From: Herbaspirillum sp.
GTDB lineage: Bacteria; Pseudomonadota; Gammaproteobacteria; Burkholderiales; Burkholderiaceae_D
Assembly: GCF_017744395.1 (NCBI RefSeq)
Contig: NZ_JAGIBI010000003.1
Location: 124,001 to 188,000, forward strand
Direction: 5' to 3'
Length of the DNA: 64,000 nt
Both the position numbers and the translations under genes were made by a program. The notes below the pieces were generated by a model that saw nothing but the letters and a program-made list of their open reading frames with translations, did no database searches and was not told the origin of the DNA. Positions 1-10,754 of this stretch are shown one piece after another; position 1 is the stretch's first letter; each line of letters starts with the position of its first letter.

Positions 1-814
1 GCAGGCTGGCGCGCTGGGCCGTCGAGCGGATGCCCGGCGAGCGGCGCCAGGCCTGGCGGCCGGCCACGCCCAGCAGGGCCAGGGCGGCCAGGAGCCAGGG
101 CCACCAGTGCGCCAGCAGGCGCGAGATCTTCATCACGACCAGCGTCGGCAGCGGCAGTTCGGCGCCGAAGTTGTGGAACATCTGTTCGAAGGCCGGCACC
201 ACCCACAGCATGATCACCAGCGTCACCACCGCCGCCACCAGCACCACCGCGCAGGGATAGGCCAGCGCCGAGCGCACCTTGCCCTTCAGGGCCAGCGACT
301 TTTCGCGGTAGCCGGCGATGCGTTCCAGCATGGTGTCGAGCATGCCGGCCGCTTCGGCGGCGCGCACCAGGTTGCAGAACAGCGTGTCGAAATGGCGCGG
401 ATGACGGCCCAGGGCGGCATGCAGGCTTTCGCCTTGCGCCACGTCGTTGCGGATGGCGCGCAGCAGCGATGCCATGGGAGCGGCGCCGGCGCCGCGGATG
501 GCGATGTCCAGCGCCTGCAGCAGCGGCAGGCCGGCTTGCAGCATGGTCGCCAGTTGCCGGGTGAACAGCACGATTTGCTTCTCGGGGATGCGGCCGCGCG
601 CCAGGCCGGCGCCGGCGCGTTGTCCGGGTTTGGCTTGGGGTTCGGCGGAACCGTCGGCGGCGCGCAGGCGCGCCACGCGGATGCCCTGGCGGCGCAACAG
701 GGCGCGCGCCAGCGCGGCATCACCGGCGACCAGCACGCCGCTTTGCGGGCGGCCCTGGCGATCCAGGCCCTGCCAATGGAAGGTGGTGCGCGGGGCGGCG
801 TCAGGTGTTGGCAA
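1..814 (-). CDS. pilC: PilC-type type IV pilus/type II secretion inner-membrane platform protein (partial)
   Basis: This is the N-terminal ~271 residues of a T2SSF-family protein; the gene continues beyond the left edge. PilC is the inner-membrane platform of type IV pili, coupling the cytoplasmic ATPases to pilin assembly. Visible are the typical opening (basic linker, then [18 protein letters not shown]), the first F domain with the [12 protein letters not shown] stretch, and the first membrane segment ([20 protein letters not shown]). I choose the TTG at 814: it has a GAGGGA ribosome site at 825-820 and overlaps the end of the upstream pilB-like gene by 14 bases, which implies translational coupling. 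No ATG exists near the conserved start. A GspF-type secretion protein is the alternative reading. Confidence 0.85.
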   Translation of the reverse strand, partial: MPTPDAAPRTTFHWQGLDRQGRPQSGVLVAGDAALARALLRRQGIRVARLRAADGSAEPQAKPGQRAGAGLARGRIPEKQIVLFTRQLATMLQAGLPLLQALDIAIRGAGAAPMASLLRAIRNDVAQGESLHAALGRHPRHFDTLFCNLVRAAEAAGMLDTMLERIAGYREKSLALKGKVRSALAYPCAVVLVAAVVTLVIMLWVVPAFEQMFHNFGAELPLPTLVVMKISRLLAHWWPWLLAALALLGVAGRQAWRRSPGIRSTAQRASL

Positions 815-2009
815 GGACTTCCCTCAGGCTGGTCTCGCCGCGCAGCGCTTTCGCCAGGCCGGCGCGGCGCAGGTCGGCAATGCCTTCGCTGCGCGCCTGG
901 CGGGCGATGTCCTGGGTGCTGCCGTGCGCCAGGATCAGGCTTTCCATGGCCGCGCTGATCGGCATGACTTGATAGATCCCGGTGCGGCCGCGATAACCGC
1001 TCCGGTTGCACTGGTCGCAGCCGCGCGCCTGGAACAGGCTGGCCGAGCTGGCGATATCGGCTTCGCTGAAACCGGCCCGCTGCAGGCTGTCGGGCGAGGC
1101 GCGCACTTCCTCGCGGCAAACGCACAGCCGCCGCACCAGGCGTTGCGCCACGATCAGGCTGACCGAGGAGGCCACGTTGAAGGCCGGCACGCCCATGTTG
1201 AGCAGCCGCACCAGCGTGGCCGGGGCATCGTTGGTATGCAGCGTGGAAAAGACCAGGTGGCCGGTTTGCGAAGCCTTGACGGCGATGTCGGCGGTTTCCA
1301 GGTCGCGGATCTCGCCCACCATCAGCACGTCGGGATCCTGGCGCAGGAAGGCGCGCAGGGCGACGGCGAAACTCAGCCCGGCGCGCTCGTTGATGCCGAC
1401 CTGGTTGACGCCGGGCAGGTTGATCTCGACCGGGTCTTCGGCGGTGGCGATGTTCACGCCGGGACGGTTGAGCAGTTGCAGGCAGGCGTACAGCGACACG
1501 GTCTTGCCCGAGCCGGTCGGCCCGGTCATCAGCACCATGCCGTGCGGCTTGCCGATGGCGCGCAGCAGCGCCTGCCGCTGTTGCGGTTCGTAGCCCAACT
1601 GGTCGATGCCGAGGCCGGCTTGCCCGCCGTGCAGGAGGCGCAGCACGATCTTTTCGCCGAACTGGGTGGGCAGCGTCGAGACGCGCAAATCCACCTCGCG
1701 CCCGTCCTCCAGCGCCAGACGCATCTTGCCGTCCTGCGGCAGGCGTTTCTCGGCGATGTCCAGGCGCGACAGGATCTTGATGCGGGCCGCCAGCTTGTCC
1801 TTGAGCGACAGCGGCGGCTGCGCCATCTCGTGCAGCACGCCGTCGATGCGAAAGCGCACCCGAAAGAAATGCTCGAAGGGTTCGACATGTACGTCGGAGG
1901 CGCCCATGCCGGCGGCGTCGGCCAGCAGCTTGTGCAGCAGGCGCACTACCGGGGCATCGTCGGGATGGGCGGTGCCGGGAAACTGATGTCTGTCCGGATG
2001 TTTGTCCAT
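801..2009 (-). CDS. pilB: Short PilB/GspE-type secretion ATPase
   Basis: Hexameric AAA-like ATPase of the GspE/PilB family, which powers pilin polymerisation. The 402 residues hold the N2 subdomain ([19 protein letters not shown]) and the ATPase core with Walker A GPTGSGKT, an Asp box, Walker B ([10 protein letters not shown]) and the His box (STLHTNDA). The usual N-terminal MshEN/N1 domain of ~150 residues is absent: the frame is closed by a TGA at 2075-2073 and no other start lies between that stop and the ATG at 2009. The metal-binding cysteine motif is unusual, with C-x-C (LCVCRE) in place of C-x-x-C, followed by a normal GCDQC. It is followed by pilC with overlapping ends. It could serve a pilus or a type II-like machine; the context is cut off. 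Confidence 0.85.
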   Translation of the reverse strand: MDKHPDRHQFPGTAHPDDAPVVRLLHKLLADAAGMGASDVHVEPFEHFFRVRFRIDGVLHEMAQPPLSLKDKLAARIKILSRLDIAEKRLPQDGKMRLALEDGREVDLRVSTLPTQFGEKIVLRLLHGGQAGLGIDQLGYEPQQRQALLRAIGKPHGMVLMTGPTGSGKTVSLYACLQLLNRPGVNIATAEDPVEINLPGVNQVGINERAGLSFAVALRAFLRQDPDVLMVGEIRDLETADIAVKASQTGHLVFSTLHTNDAPATLVRLLNMGVPAFNVASSVSLIVAQRLVRRLCVCREEVRASPDSLQRAGFSEADIASSASLFQARGCDQCNRSGYRGRTGIYQVMPISAAMESLILAHGSTQDIARQARSEGIADLRRAGLAKALRGETSLREVLANT

Positions 2010-2168
2010 TGTGATCGCCTCTCGGTGAGGGACCGCCCAAGGAAAGGCGGCCGATGCGTGAACGAAAAAGTCTCACACATTCGCGCGATGGAGCGGGGTG
2101 GCGCCTGCGCTTTGCCGGGCATTTTCGAGCGAGTTCGAACGATCCGGCGGCGGCGCGGGCAAGCGGGG

Positions 2169-3482
2169 TCAGTGGGGGGCGGTGGCGTCCGTCGCGTTGC
2201 TCCGGCCGGGCTGGGCCGGCGCGATCAGCTTGACCATGCGGATCGCCTGGTTCTGCACCTGCACGATCTCGATCACGCAGCCGGCGATCTTCAGCGACAC
2301 CTGCGCTTCGGGGATGTCCTGCAGGTATTCCAGCAGCAGGCCGTTGATGGTCTTGGGGCCGTCCAGCGGCAGCTGCAGGCCCAGGCGCTTGTTGATGTCG
2401 CGCAGCGTGGTGCTGCCTTCGAGCAGGCAGGCGCCATCCTTGTCCCAGCCGAAGCCCTCGGCCGAGGAGCCGGGGGCGGAGGTGGTGAATTCGCCGATCA
2501 TCTCTTCGATGATGTCTTCCAGCGTGACCAGGCCCTGCACCTCGCCGTATTCGTCGACCACGATGCCCAGGCGTTCGTGGTTTTCCTGGAAGTACTGCAA
2601 CTGGGTGAAGACGTCGGTTTCCACCGGCACGTAATAGGGGGCTGACAGCAGTTCGCGGATCGCCTCGTGGGTGATCTCTTCTTCGCGCTTGAACAGCGCC
2701 ACCGCCTTGCGCACGTGCAGGATGCCGGCGATGTGGTTGATTTCGCCCTCGAACACCGGCAGTTTGTTGTGGTAGCAGGTGGCCAGTTGGCTCAGGATGT
2801 CTTCGATGGGCGCGGCCAGATTGAGCGCCTCGACCTGGGCGCGCGGCGTCATCACGTCTTCCACCGAGATCTTTTCGAGGTCGAACAGGTTCAGCAGGAT
2901 GCTCTTGTGCTTTTGCGGGATGAAGCTGCCGCCCTCCAGCACGATGGAGCGCAATTCCTCGGGCGAGATGCGCTGCTCCTTGGCGCGCGCGCCGGCCTTG
3001 ATGCGCAGCAGCTTCAGCACGGCCGAGACGAAGATGTTGACGAACCAGATCAGCGGCTTGGCCACGCGCATCAGGGGCTTGAGGAAGAAGCCGGTGAACA
3101 GCGAAATGCGTTCCGGATAAGTGGCGCCGATCACCTTGGGCACGATCTCGGCGAAGATGATCAGCAGGCCTGCCACGCAGGCGGTGGCGACGGTGATGAC
3201 GCGCTGGTGGTTGCCGAAGGCGGAAATGGCGATGGCGGTGACCAGCGCGGTGGCCAGCGCGTTGATGCCGGTATTGGCGATCAGCACCAGCGAGAGCAGG
3301 CGTTCAGTGCGGTCGAGCAGCCACAGGATGGTGATGGCGCGGCGGTTGCCCTGTTTGGCGAGGTGCCGCAGCCGATGGCGGTTGGCGGCCATCAGCGCCG
3401 TTTCGGTCATGGAAAAGAAGGCCGAAAGCAGGATCAGGATGAAGAGTGCAAGCAGTTGCACCCATATGGGTACGGATTCCAA
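2169..3482 (-). CDS. HlyC/CorC family membrane protein (DUF21-CBS-CorC_HlyC)
   Basis: Inner-membrane protein of the CorC/HlyC (CNNM-like) family, linked to Mg2+/Co2+ handling. The 437 residues run DUF21 membrane domain (about 1-190, several hydrophobic segments starting LLALFILILLSAFFS), a pair of CBS domains (about 205-330, MTPRAQVEAL and VVDEYGEVQGLVTLEDIIEE) and a C-terminal CorC_HlyC domain (about 345-430). The start is taken as TTG at 3482, giving MESVPIWVQLL, which is the usual beginning of these proteins; there is no in-frame ATG nearby and the ribosome site is weak. It stands alone between the pilB-like gene (160 bp away) and a tannase gene. Exact substrate is not readable from sequence. 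Confidence 0.9.
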   Translation of the reverse strand: MESVPIWVQLLALFILILLSAFFSMTETALMAANRHRLRHLAKQGNRRAITILWLLDRTERLLSLVLIANTGINALATALVTAIAISAFGNHQRVITVATACVAGLLIIFAEIVPKVIGATYPERISLFTGFFLKPLMRVAKPLIWFVNIFVSAVLKLLRIKAGARAKEQRISPEELRSIVLEGGSFIPQKHKSILLNLFDLEKISVEDVMTPRAQVEALNLAAPIEDILSQLATCYHNKLPVFEGEINHIAGILHVRKAVALFKREEEITHEAIRELLSAPYYVPVETDVFTQLQYFQENHERLGIVVDEYGEVQGLVTLEDIIEEMIGEFTTSAPGSSAEGFGWDKDGACLLEGSTTLRDINKRLGLQLPLDGPKTINGLLLEYLQDIPEAQVSLKIAGCVIEIVQVQNQAIRMVKLIAPAQPGRSNATDATAPH

Positions 3483-3654
3483 ACAGCACCGTGAGGTTGG
3501 TTGCCCTTATATAAAGGGAGTCGGCGGGCCTGTGGTGTTGCATCGGAAGCAACACCGGCAGGGCGGCCAGCGAGCGGCAAAGTCTAGACGATGGCCTGTA
3601 TTACCGCAAGACGGCCGTTTGCCGGTGTGTCATTGCCGCATTTCATTGCGTATT

Positions 3655-5400
3655 TCACTGTAACACGCAACGGAAACTGGACGCCTCGTCGAGGCTGCCG
3701 CTGCCCTGGTATTGCGGCCAGCCCGGATAGGCGCACAGCGGCCGGGTCCGGCCGGGCACGCCGGCGGTGTCGGTGACGACGGGATGCGCGGGCGCGATGC
3801 CTCGCTCCACCCAGTTCTCCAGCAAGGTCAGCGAATCCCAGGCGGCATTGAAGGCGGTGCCGAAGACATGGCCGTAGCCGGGAATCTCATAGTAGCGGAC
3901 GAAGCCGTCGAGCCGCTCCCGCCCCATGGCCGCGCGCAGCCGTTCGATGTATTGCCGCGTGGCCTGGGTGCTGACCAGCGCATCCGCGGTGCCGTGGGCG
4001 ATGAGAATCTTGCCGCCCCTGGCCTGGAACGCGGACAGGTCGGTGCGGTTGGCGTCCTGCAGGCCATTGAGCTGCACGATGCGGTTTTGCCAGGGGCCGG
4101 GATGCTGGCCATCCAGCTTGGCCCAGTCGTAGCCGGCGTCGCGCGTGACGAAATAGCGCACCCATTGGTCCCAGAAGGTGCTGTGGTAGGGCGGGCTGCC
4201 ATTGGCATTGACCGCCGGCATCGGACTGGCCGGCTGCAGGGTGCCCAGGCCCAGCGTCAGGATGGTGGCCTGCATGCCGGCGCCGCCGGTGCCCCAGTTG
4301 GTGCCCCAGGTATTGAAGCCGGGATAGGTGGTCTCGCCGCTGGCCAGCGTGTAGTCCAGTTGCAGCGGGGTGCTGATCACCTTGAAGGCGGCGATCTGGG
4401 CGTCGGACAGGCAGTTGCCGCCGCTGCCGCCGTCCGGGCAGCGCAGGGGAACGCCATTGAGCTTGGCCGTGGCGGGATCGAAGGTCGCATTGCAGGCGTC
4501 GATGTTGCTGATCACGCCGTCGGCCGCGCCATCCAGTCCGTCGCAGGCGGCCATGGCGGCGTCATACAGCAGCTTGCGCTGCGCCGGGGACGGGTAGGCG
4601 CCGGGGCGCGCCAGCGCCTGGGTGATGCGGCCGAACTGCAGGTTCAGCGCCACCGCGTTCCAGGCCGGATACAGGGCGATCGCGCCATCGAAGTCGCCGG
4701 GCCAGTTGCCCGCCGCCAGCAAGGCCTCGCGCCCGCCGGTGGAGCCGCCGGCGAAATAGGTCTTGCCCGGTTTTGCGCCATAGCGGGCGGCGATCAGGTG
4801 GAGCGCGGCGTCGTGGGTCTTCTTGATGGCGTCGCCGGAGAAATTGCGCAACGCCTCGTCGTTGAGTCCGAACGAGCCGTCGCGCGAGGTCGTGGCATTG
4901 GCCTGGTGCCCGCTGTCGCTGCTGAAGGTGGCGTAGCCGCGGCCCAGCGGCGTGGGCCGGTCGGCCGGGCCGGCCGGGACATTGGCGGCGGGGTCGGGAA
5001 TGGTGCCGTTGTAACCGCCGCCGCCCAGCATCAGGGCGCGGCCATTCCATTGCGCGGGCAGGTCGAGCTGGAAGCGGATAGCGGGCGCGGCGGGATCCAC
5101 CGGCGCAATTTCGCCCAGCACCTTGCAATAGGCGCCGATGGCCTTGGCGCCGTCACCCGCCGCCGCGACCGTCTCGGCGCGGGTGACGCGGGCGCCGCCG
5201 GTGGGTAAGCCGATGGCGGTGGCCGGAATCGACATGGCATTGAGATCGGCGCAGGTCTTTTGATTGGTTCCGGCATAGGGCTGGCCGGGCGCGGCGGTGG
5301 TGGTGCAGCCGGCGAGCGCGCTTAAAAAGCTCAGGCCCAGGGCGATGGCGGCGAGTCGTCCAGGACGGGGGAGTTGTCGATGTGAATGCTGGTCAGGCAT
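3655..5400 (-). CDS. Tannase/feruloyl esterase family lipoprotein
   Basis: Alpha/beta hydrolase of the tannase and feruloyl esterase family, which cleaves aromatic ester bonds in plant-derived phenolics. The 581-residue length is normal for the family. It has a lipoprotein signal (lipobox LAGC, Cys32), so it should be anchored to the outer membrane or cell surface. The triad can be read as Ser220 in GGSTGG, Asp473 in HGTADALVS and His511 in GYGHV; a calcium-loop-like stretch DGLDGAADGVISN lies at about 288-300. The family hallmark is a disulfide between cysteines directly before the Ser and directly after the His (CS-D-HC). Here both positions are non-cysteine (Gly219, Val512). It is a lone gene followed by a convergently neutral 170-bp gap; substrate unknown. 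Confidence 0.88.
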   Translation of the reverse strand: MPDQHSHRQLPRPGRLAAIALGLSFLSALAGCTTTAAPGQPYAGTNQKTCADLNAMSIPATAIGLPTGGARVTRAETVAAAGDGAKAIGAYCKVLGEIAPVDPAAPAIRFQLDLPAQWNGRALMLGGGGYNGTIPDPAANVPAGPADRPTPLGRGYATFSSDSGHQANATTSRDGSFGLNDEALRNFSGDAIKKTHDAALHLIAARYGAKPGKTYFAGGSTGGREALLAAGNWPGDFDGAIALYPAWNAVALNLQFGRITQALARPGAYPSPAQRKLLYDAAMAACDGLDGAADGVISNIDACNATFDPATAKLNGVPLRCPDGGSGGNCLSDAQIAAFKVISTPLQLDYTLASGETTYPGFNTWGTNWGTGGAGMQATILTLGLGTLQPASPMPAVNANGSPPYHSTFWDQWVRYFVTRDAGYDWAKLDGQHPGPWQNRIVQLNGLQDANRTDLSAFQARGGKILIAHGTADALVSTQATRQYIERLRAAMGRERLDGFVRYYEIPGYGHVFGTAFNAAWDSLTLLENWVERGIAPAHPVVTDTAGVPGRTRPLCAYPGWPQYQGSGSLDEASSFRCVLQ

Positions 5401-5523
5401 TGCTTGTCTCCTGTTTTCGCTATTCGAAGAATGCCGGTGTGTGGTGGCTGCGGCTTGTTATTGGTTCTATCGGGCATGCCGGTCGGCGCGCGGACCATCA
5501 TAGCGCAGTCGCGCCGATATAGA

Positions 5524-5534
5524 GGGGGGGGGGG
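5524..5534. repeat. Homopolymeric G tract (11 G)
   Basis: Eleven consecutive G residues on the plus strand, followed at once by more G-rich sequence (AGGGAC then GGGGG). It lies about 125 bp upstream of the tannase-family start (minus strand) and just beyond the tRNA-Pro terminator. Tracts of this length are prone to slippage; an effect on the tannase promoter is only a possibility. Confidence 0.7.
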
Positions 5535-5550
5535 AGGGACGGGGGAAGCA

Positions 5551-5591
5551 AAAACGAAAAAGCCGGATCATTCAAGAGAATGATCCGGCTT
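5551..5591 (-). terminator. Rho-independent terminator of tRNA-Pro
   Basis: A perfect 13-bp inverted repeat (5560-5572 with 5579-5591, 6-nt loop) built on AAGCCGGATCATT. On the minus strand it is followed by a T-rich run (5551-5559). It starts only 7 bases past the CCA end of the tRNA gene, so it fits as the terminator of that transcript. Confidence 0.85.
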
Positions 5592-5598
5592 CGTATTC

Positions 5599-5675
5599 TG
5601 GTCGGGGTGAGAGGATTCGAACCTCCGGCCTCTACGTCCCGAACGTAGCGCTCTACCAGGCTAAGCTACACCCCG
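5599..5675 (-). tRNA. tRNA-Pro (CGG anticodon)
   Basis: A 77-nt cloverleaf reads on the minus strand from CGGGGTG at 5675 to the encoded CCA at 5601-5599. The acceptor arm pairs CGGGGTG with CACCCCG. The anticodon stem CTACG/CGTAG encloses TTCGGGA, giving anticodon CGG for proline. The T arm has the expected GGTTCGAATCC. It sits directly downstream of ispB and ahead of a strong terminator. Confidence 0.97.
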
Positions 5676-5691
5676 TCGAGTGAGAACTGAA

Positions 5692-6681
5692 TCAATGATT
5701 CCGGTCTACTGCGAAAGCCGACAATTCTAACAGGGATTTTTTGAATTGGCTATCCGGAAGTGAAACTATTGCGTCGGCTGCGCGTCGCGCGGCGATTTCA
5801 GCCTGCTCGCGGGTGTAGGCCAGCGCGCCGGAATGGGTGATGGCGGCCAGCACTTCGTCGAAATGCTGTTCGTCGCCGTTCTCGATACAGGTGCGCACCA
5901 GTTCGCGCTGCTGCGGGGTGCCGTGCTGCATCAGCCAGATCAGCGGCAGCGTGGGCTTGCCTTCGCGCAGGTCGTCGCCGACGTTCTTGCCGATTTCGGC
6001 GCTGTTGCCGGAATAGTCCAGCACGTCGTCGATCAGCTGGAACGCGGTGCCGATGGAGCGGCCGTATTCGCCGGCGGCTTCGATGCCGGCTTCGTCGGCG
6101 CCGGCGATCAGGGCGCCGATCTGGCTGGCGGCCTCGAACAGCTTGGCGGTCTTGGAGCGGATCACCTGCAGGTAGCCGGTTTCGTCCACGTCCGGGTTGT
6201 GCATGTTGAGCAATTGCAGCACTTCGCCTTCGGCGATAACGTTGGTGGCGTCGGCCACGATTTCCATCACGCGCGGGTTGCCGACGGCGACCATCATCTG
6301 GAAGGCGCGCGAGTACAGGAAGTCGCCCACCAGCACCGAGGCGGCGTTGCCGAACAGGGCGTTGGCGGTCTGCTTGCCGCGGCGCAGGGAGGATTCGTCG
6401 ACCACGTCGTCGTGCAGCAGCGTGGCGGTGTGGATGAATTCGATGACCGCCGCCAGCGAATGGTGGTGTTCGCCCTTGTAGCCGAAGGCGTTGGCCACCA
6501 GCAATACCAGCACCGGGCGCAGGCGCTTGCCGCCGGCGCTGATGATGTATTCGGCGACCTGGTTGACCAGAGGCACCTCGGAATACAGTTGCCGGCGGAT
6601 CACGGCATTGACCGCGCCCATGTCGGCGACGATCGGTTGCAGGATGGTTTGTTGCGAGGCGGTGTGTACGGCGGCGGACAA
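5692..6681 (-). CDS. ispB: Octaprenyl diphosphate synthase
   Basis: Trans-polyprenyl diphosphate synthase that extends farnesyl diphosphate with isopentenyl diphosphate to make the C40 side chain of ubiquinone. The 329-residue protein has both aspartate-rich motifs: DDVVD (91-95) followed by LRRG, and DDVLD (218-222). GGKRLRP at 50-56 binds the substrate diphosphate. Start is a TTG at 6681 (MSAAVHTAS); ribosome site is weak, and ATG for Met21 is the alternative. It is divergent from rplU, the standard arrangement in proteobacteria. The specific chain length cannot be proved from sequence, but synteny and family favour octaprenyl. tRNA-Pro lies 16 bp downstream and may be cotranscribed. Confidence 0.95.
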   Translation of the reverse strand: MSAAVHTASQQTILQPIVADMGAVNAVIRRQLYSEVPLVNQVAEYIISAGGKRLRPVLVLLVANAFGYKGEHHHSLAAVIEFIHTATLLHDDVVDESSLRRGKQTANALFGNAASVLVGDFLYSRAFQMMVAVGNPRVMEIVADATNVIAEGEVLQLLNMHNPDVDETGYLQVIRSKTAKLFEAASQIGALIAGADEAGIEAAGEYGRSIGTAFQLIDDVLDYSGNSAEIGKNVGDDLREGKPTLPLIWLMQHGTPQQRELVRTCIENGDEQHFDEVLAAITHSGALAYTREQAEIAARRAADAIVSLPDSQFKKSLLELSAFAVDRNH

Positions 6682-6853
6682 GGGGAAACCTGTGGAAAAT
6701 GGTTATTCGCGAGATTATACGATGACAACGGCCCCCGACGCCAAAGCCGGCAAGCATCGCCCGGTGCGCGCCTGCACGGCGGGGTCTTGCTGGAATGCAA
6801 GTTGTCCTGCCGGAAACTGTGTTGCGTAGCGGTCGCGCAAAGTGCCAAGCCTT

Positions 6854-6882
6854 TTGACCGAGCAGCTAAGTCCATGTATAAT
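6854..6882 (+). promoter_or_regulatory. Sigma70-type promoter of rplU-rpmA
   Basis: TTGACC (6854-6859) and a consensus TATAAT (6877-6882) are separated by exactly 17 bp. It points toward rplU, giving a leader of roughly 80 nt. This is one of the best promoter matches in the window, as expected for a ribosomal-protein operon. Confidence 0.85.
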
Positions 6883-6966
6883 TTGGGGTTTTCCTGTTCG
6901 TCCGGCTTTTATGCGGAGGTTTCGCGCAGGGGAAAATCGTTCATTAATCATTCGATGAGGTTTCAC

Positions 6967-7278
6967 ATGTACGCGGTCATAAAAACCGGCGGCAAACAAT
7001 ACAAAGTTGCTGCTGGCGAAAAACTCAAAGTAGAACAGATACCGGCTGACATTGGCTCCGAAATCACTTTGGATCAGGTGCTCGCAGTGGGCGCCGGCGA
7101 AACCGTGAAATTCGGTGCGCCGCTGGTCGCAGGTGCAACGGTGCTGGCTACTGTGGTAGCGCAAGGTCGCCATGACAAGGTCCGTATCTTCAAGATGCGT
7201 CGCCGTAAGCACTATCAAAAGCGCCAAGGCCACCGTCAGAACTACACCGAACTGCAAATCGTCTCGATCAACGCCTGA
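6967..7278 (+). CDS. rplU: 50S ribosomal protein L21
   Basis: Ribosomal protein L21, 103 residues, which binds 23S rRNA in the large subunit. It begins [14 protein letters not shown] and carries the basic RNA-binding stretch [16 protein letters not shown] near the C-terminus, both diagnostic. ATG at 6967 is chosen because the GAGG at 6957-6960 lies six bases before it; an in-frame ATG 12 bases upstream overlaps that site. It is followed after 54 bp by rpmA, and both are driven by the strong promoter at 6854-6882. Confidence 0.98.
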   Translation: MYAVIKTGGKQYKVAAGEKLKVEQIPADIGSEITLDQVLAVGAGETVKFGAPLVAGATVLATVVAQGRHDKVRIFKMRRRKHYQKRQGHRQNYTELQIVSINA

Positions 7279-7332
7279 TCGCGTCTGAGCCTGAGCCCAC
7301 CAGTTCAATTCAAAGTTATCAAGGAGTCTTAA

Positions 7333-7590
7333 ATGGCACACAAAAAAGGCGGCGGCACTACGCGCAACGGCCGTGATTCAGAATCGAAACGCCTCGGCGT
7401 CAAGGTTTACGGCGGCCAAGTGATCAACGCTGGCGGCATCATCGTCCGTCAACGCGGCACCCGCATCCACGCTGGCGAAAACGTCGGCGTCGGCAAGGAC
7501 CACACCCTGTTCGCCCTGAAGGACGGCAAGGTCAAGTTCGAAATCAAGGGCCTGCAACAGCGCCAATACGCGGTCGTCGTTACGGCCTAA
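7333..7590 (+). CDS. rpmA: 50S ribosomal protein L27
   Basis: Ribosomal protein L27, 85 residues, whose N-terminal arm reaches the peptidyl transferase centre. [22 protein letters not shown] is the classic opening; there is no N-terminal cleavage extension of the Firmicutes type. AAGGAG lies 6 bases before the ATG. It is the second gene of the rplU-rpmA operon and is followed by a terminator-like hairpin before obgE. Confidence 0.98.
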   Translation: MAHKKGGGTTRNGRDSESKRLGVKVYGGQVINAGGIIVRQRGTRIHAGENVGVGKDHTLFALKDGKVKFEIKGLQQRQYAVVVTA

Positions 7591-7626
7591 GCGTATCAGC
7601 CATCCGGCTTGCCGGAATCAGGCATA

Positions 7627-7657
7627 AAAAAGGCTCTGCCGCTGGTGGAGCCTTTTT
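7627..7657 (+). terminator. Terminator between rpmA and obgE
   Basis: AAAAAGGCTC (7627-7636) pairs with GAGCCTTTTT (7648-7657), an 11-nt loop lies between, and more T residues follow. Expected effect: most rplU-rpmA transcripts end here, so obgE would need readthrough or its own promoter; a TATACT (7674-7679) lies just downstream but has no convincing -35 partner. Confidence 0.75.
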
Positions 7658-7709
7658 GGTTTTTGAGCCTGTTTATACTCTCAAGCGAGGGTATGAACAG
7701 GTTTTCTGA

Positions 7710-8897
<1,188 letters not shown>

Positions 8898-8974
8898 GGA
8901 CTAATACGCACTAAGCCGCTGCGTCCCCGTTCCGGCTATCATCTTGGCTTTCGGATTTCGTGTCTCAGAAGAAT

Positions 8975-10093
8975 ATGCAATCGGTCATTCAGAACGCCAA
9001 GCGCCTGATCATCAAGGTCGGCTCCTCGCTGGTCACCAACGACGGCAAGGGGCTGGACGCCAACGCCATCGCCCGCTGGGCCGAGCAGATCGCGCAATTG
9101 CGCGGGCTCGGCAAGGAAGTGGTGCTGGTCAGCTCGGGGGCGGTGGCCGAGGGCATGCAGCGCCTGGGTTTCGACAAGCGTCCGACCGGCATCCATCACC
9201 TGCAGGCCTGCGCCGCCGTCGGCCAGATGGGCCTGGCGCAGATCTACGAAACCAGTTTCCGCAAGCACGACCTGCACACCGCCCAGGTGCTGCTGACCCA
9301 CGCCGACCTGGCCGACCGCGAACGCTACCTGAACGCCCGCTCCACCTTGTTCGCCCTGCTGCAGCTGGGCGTGGTGCCGGTCATCAACGAGAACGACACG
9401 GTGGTCACCGATGAAATCAAGTTCGGCGACAACGACACCCTGGGCGCCCTGGTGGCCAACCTGATCGAAGCCGATGCGCTGATCATCTTGACCGACCAGC
9501 CGGGCCTGTTCACCGCCGACCCGCGCAAGGACCCCGCCGCCACCCTGATTGCCGAAGCGCGCGCCGGCGACCCGTCGCTGGAACTGATCGCCGGCGGCAC
9601 CGGCACCGGCATCGGCCGCGGCGGCATGCTGACCAAGATCCTGGCGGCCAAGCGCGCCGCAACCTCGGGTGCGCATACCGTGATCGCCTGGGGGCGTGAG
9701 GACAAGGTGCTCACGCGCCTGGCCGCCGGCGAAGCCATCGGCACCCAGCTCAATGCCGAGACCGCCCAGCTCACTGCGCGCAAGCAATGGATGGCCGACC
9801 ACTTGCAAACCGCCGGGCGCGTGGTGCTGGACGCCGGCGCAGTGCAGAAGCTGACTTCGGAAGGCAAGTCGCTGCTGCCGATCGGCGTGGTGGAAGTGTC
9901 GGGGGAGTTCGGCCGCGGCGACGTCATCACCTGCGTCGACCAGAACGGCCGGGCCATTGCGCGCGGCATGAGTAATTACGCCAGCTCGGACGCGCGCCGC
10001 ATCATCCGGCACGCGTCGTCCGAGATCCACGGCATCCTGGGCTTCGTCGAAGAGCCGGAACTGGTGCACCGGGATAACATGGTGCTGCTCTGA
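8975..10093 (+). CDS. proB: Glutamate 5-kinase
   Basis: First enzyme of proline synthesis: ATP phosphorylates L-glutamate to glutamyl 5-phosphate in the cytoplasm. The amino-acid-kinase domain (about 1-255) begins [14 protein letters not shown] and includes VINENDTV and the [14 protein letters not shown] loop. A C-terminal PUA domain (about 280-365) follows, the standard proteobacterial form. I prefer ATG at 8975 ([10 protein letters not shown], preceded by AGAAGA) because it matches where the family begins; a GTG at 8960 would add five residues. It follows obgE by about 80 bp and ends at a strong bidirectional terminator. proA is not in the window. Confidence 0.96.
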   Translation: MQSVIQNAKRLIIKVGSSLVTNDGKGLDANAIARWAEQIAQLRGLGKEVVLVSSGAVAEGMQRLGFDKRPTGIHHLQACAAVGQMGLAQIYETSFRKHDLHTAQVLLTHADLADRERYLNARSTLFALLQLGVVPVINENDTVVTDEIKFGDNDTLGALVANLIEADALIILTDQPGLFTADPRKDPAATLIAEARAGDPSLELIAGGTGTGIGRGGMLTKILAAKRAATSGAHTVIAWGREDKVLTRLAAGEAIGTQLNAETAQLTARKQWMADHLQTAGRVVLDAGAVQKLTSEGKSLLPIGVVEVSGEFGRGDVITCVDQNGRAIARGMSNYASSDARRIIRHASSEIHGILGFVEEPELVHRDNMVLL

Positions 10094-10121
10094 AAGTGCC
10101 GCCTGGAATGGTATAAACGAT

Positions 10122-10149
10122 AAAAAAGCGCGGCATGCCGCGCTTTTTT
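10122..10149. terminator. Bidirectional terminator between proB and the CNP1-like gene
   Basis: A perfect 28-bp palindrome: six A, GCGCGGCA, its complement, then six T. It serves convergent genes on both strands. Confidence 0.9.
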
Positions 10150-10178
10150 GTTGGCCGCCGCAGCGGGAGGACGCTGCC

Positions 10179-10754
10179 TCAGCGGCGCACCGGATCGAGG
10201 CGCGTTTGCGACTTCAGGCGGGCCACGATGCGCTTGGCGTTCTCGTTGTCGGCGATCATCTTGCCTTCGCAGAAGTAGTCGCGGAACAAGGCGCCGTCGA
10301 TGCGGTTGACGCCGATATCGCGGATCGGCTGCCACTTGTCGCGGCGCGAACGCGACCATTTGCCGTCGGGATGGCCGAAGGCGTAGGTCTTCTTTTCCCA
10401 GGTTTCGCAGCGCATGCCTTCATACATGACGTTGACCGCGCCGCCTTCGGTGCGGGTGACCACGGTGTAGCGCACCACCTTGTCGGTACCCACGGAGACC
10501 GAATTGAGGTCGATATAGGCCTTCATGGTGGCGTTCGGGCTGAGGTAGAACTCGGCCAGGTTCTGCTCTTGCGGCGTGGGCGGGAGCTGCACGGCGATTT
10601 CCTGCCAGGGCTTTTCCTCGTCGTCGAATTCCTCGTCGAAACCTTGCGCCAGGGCGCCGGCGCAGGCCGCCAGCAGGGAGCAGGCCAGGACGACACGACG
10701 CAGGTGGCGCAGGGAGGAGAGCGATACGATGTGCTTGGGTTGCATAGAAGTCAT
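10179..10754 (-). CDS. CNP1-like family exported protein
   Basis: Exported protein of the CNP1-like family (conserved in betaproteobacteria, function unknown), 191 residues. An N-terminal signal ends near [19 protein letters not shown] inside it could alternatively act as a lipobox. The mature part has an acidic start and the conserved core with [21 protein letters not shown] and RDYFC, whose two cysteines may pair. The start ATG at 10754 shares bases with the rppH stop (ATGA), so translation is probably coupled to rppH; an ATG three codons later is possible. The shared transcript is likely an accident of genome economy rather than shared function. Confidence 0.8.
   Translation of the reverse strand: MTSMQPKHIVSLSSLRHLRRVVLACSLLAACAGALAQGFDEEFDDEEKPWQEIAVQLPPTPQEQNLAEFYLSPNATMKAYIDLNSVSVGTDKVVRYTVVTRTEGGAVNVMYEGMRCETWEKKTYAFGHPDGKWSRSRRDKWQPIRDIGVNRIDGALFRDYFCEGKMIADNENAKRIVARLKSQTRLDPVRR

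Noticed and set aside
3504-3518. CCCTT-ATATA-AAGGG as an operator for the CorC-like gene
   Set aside because: Only a 5-bp imperfect stem around a -10-like TATA stretch; no -35 partner at a proper distance.
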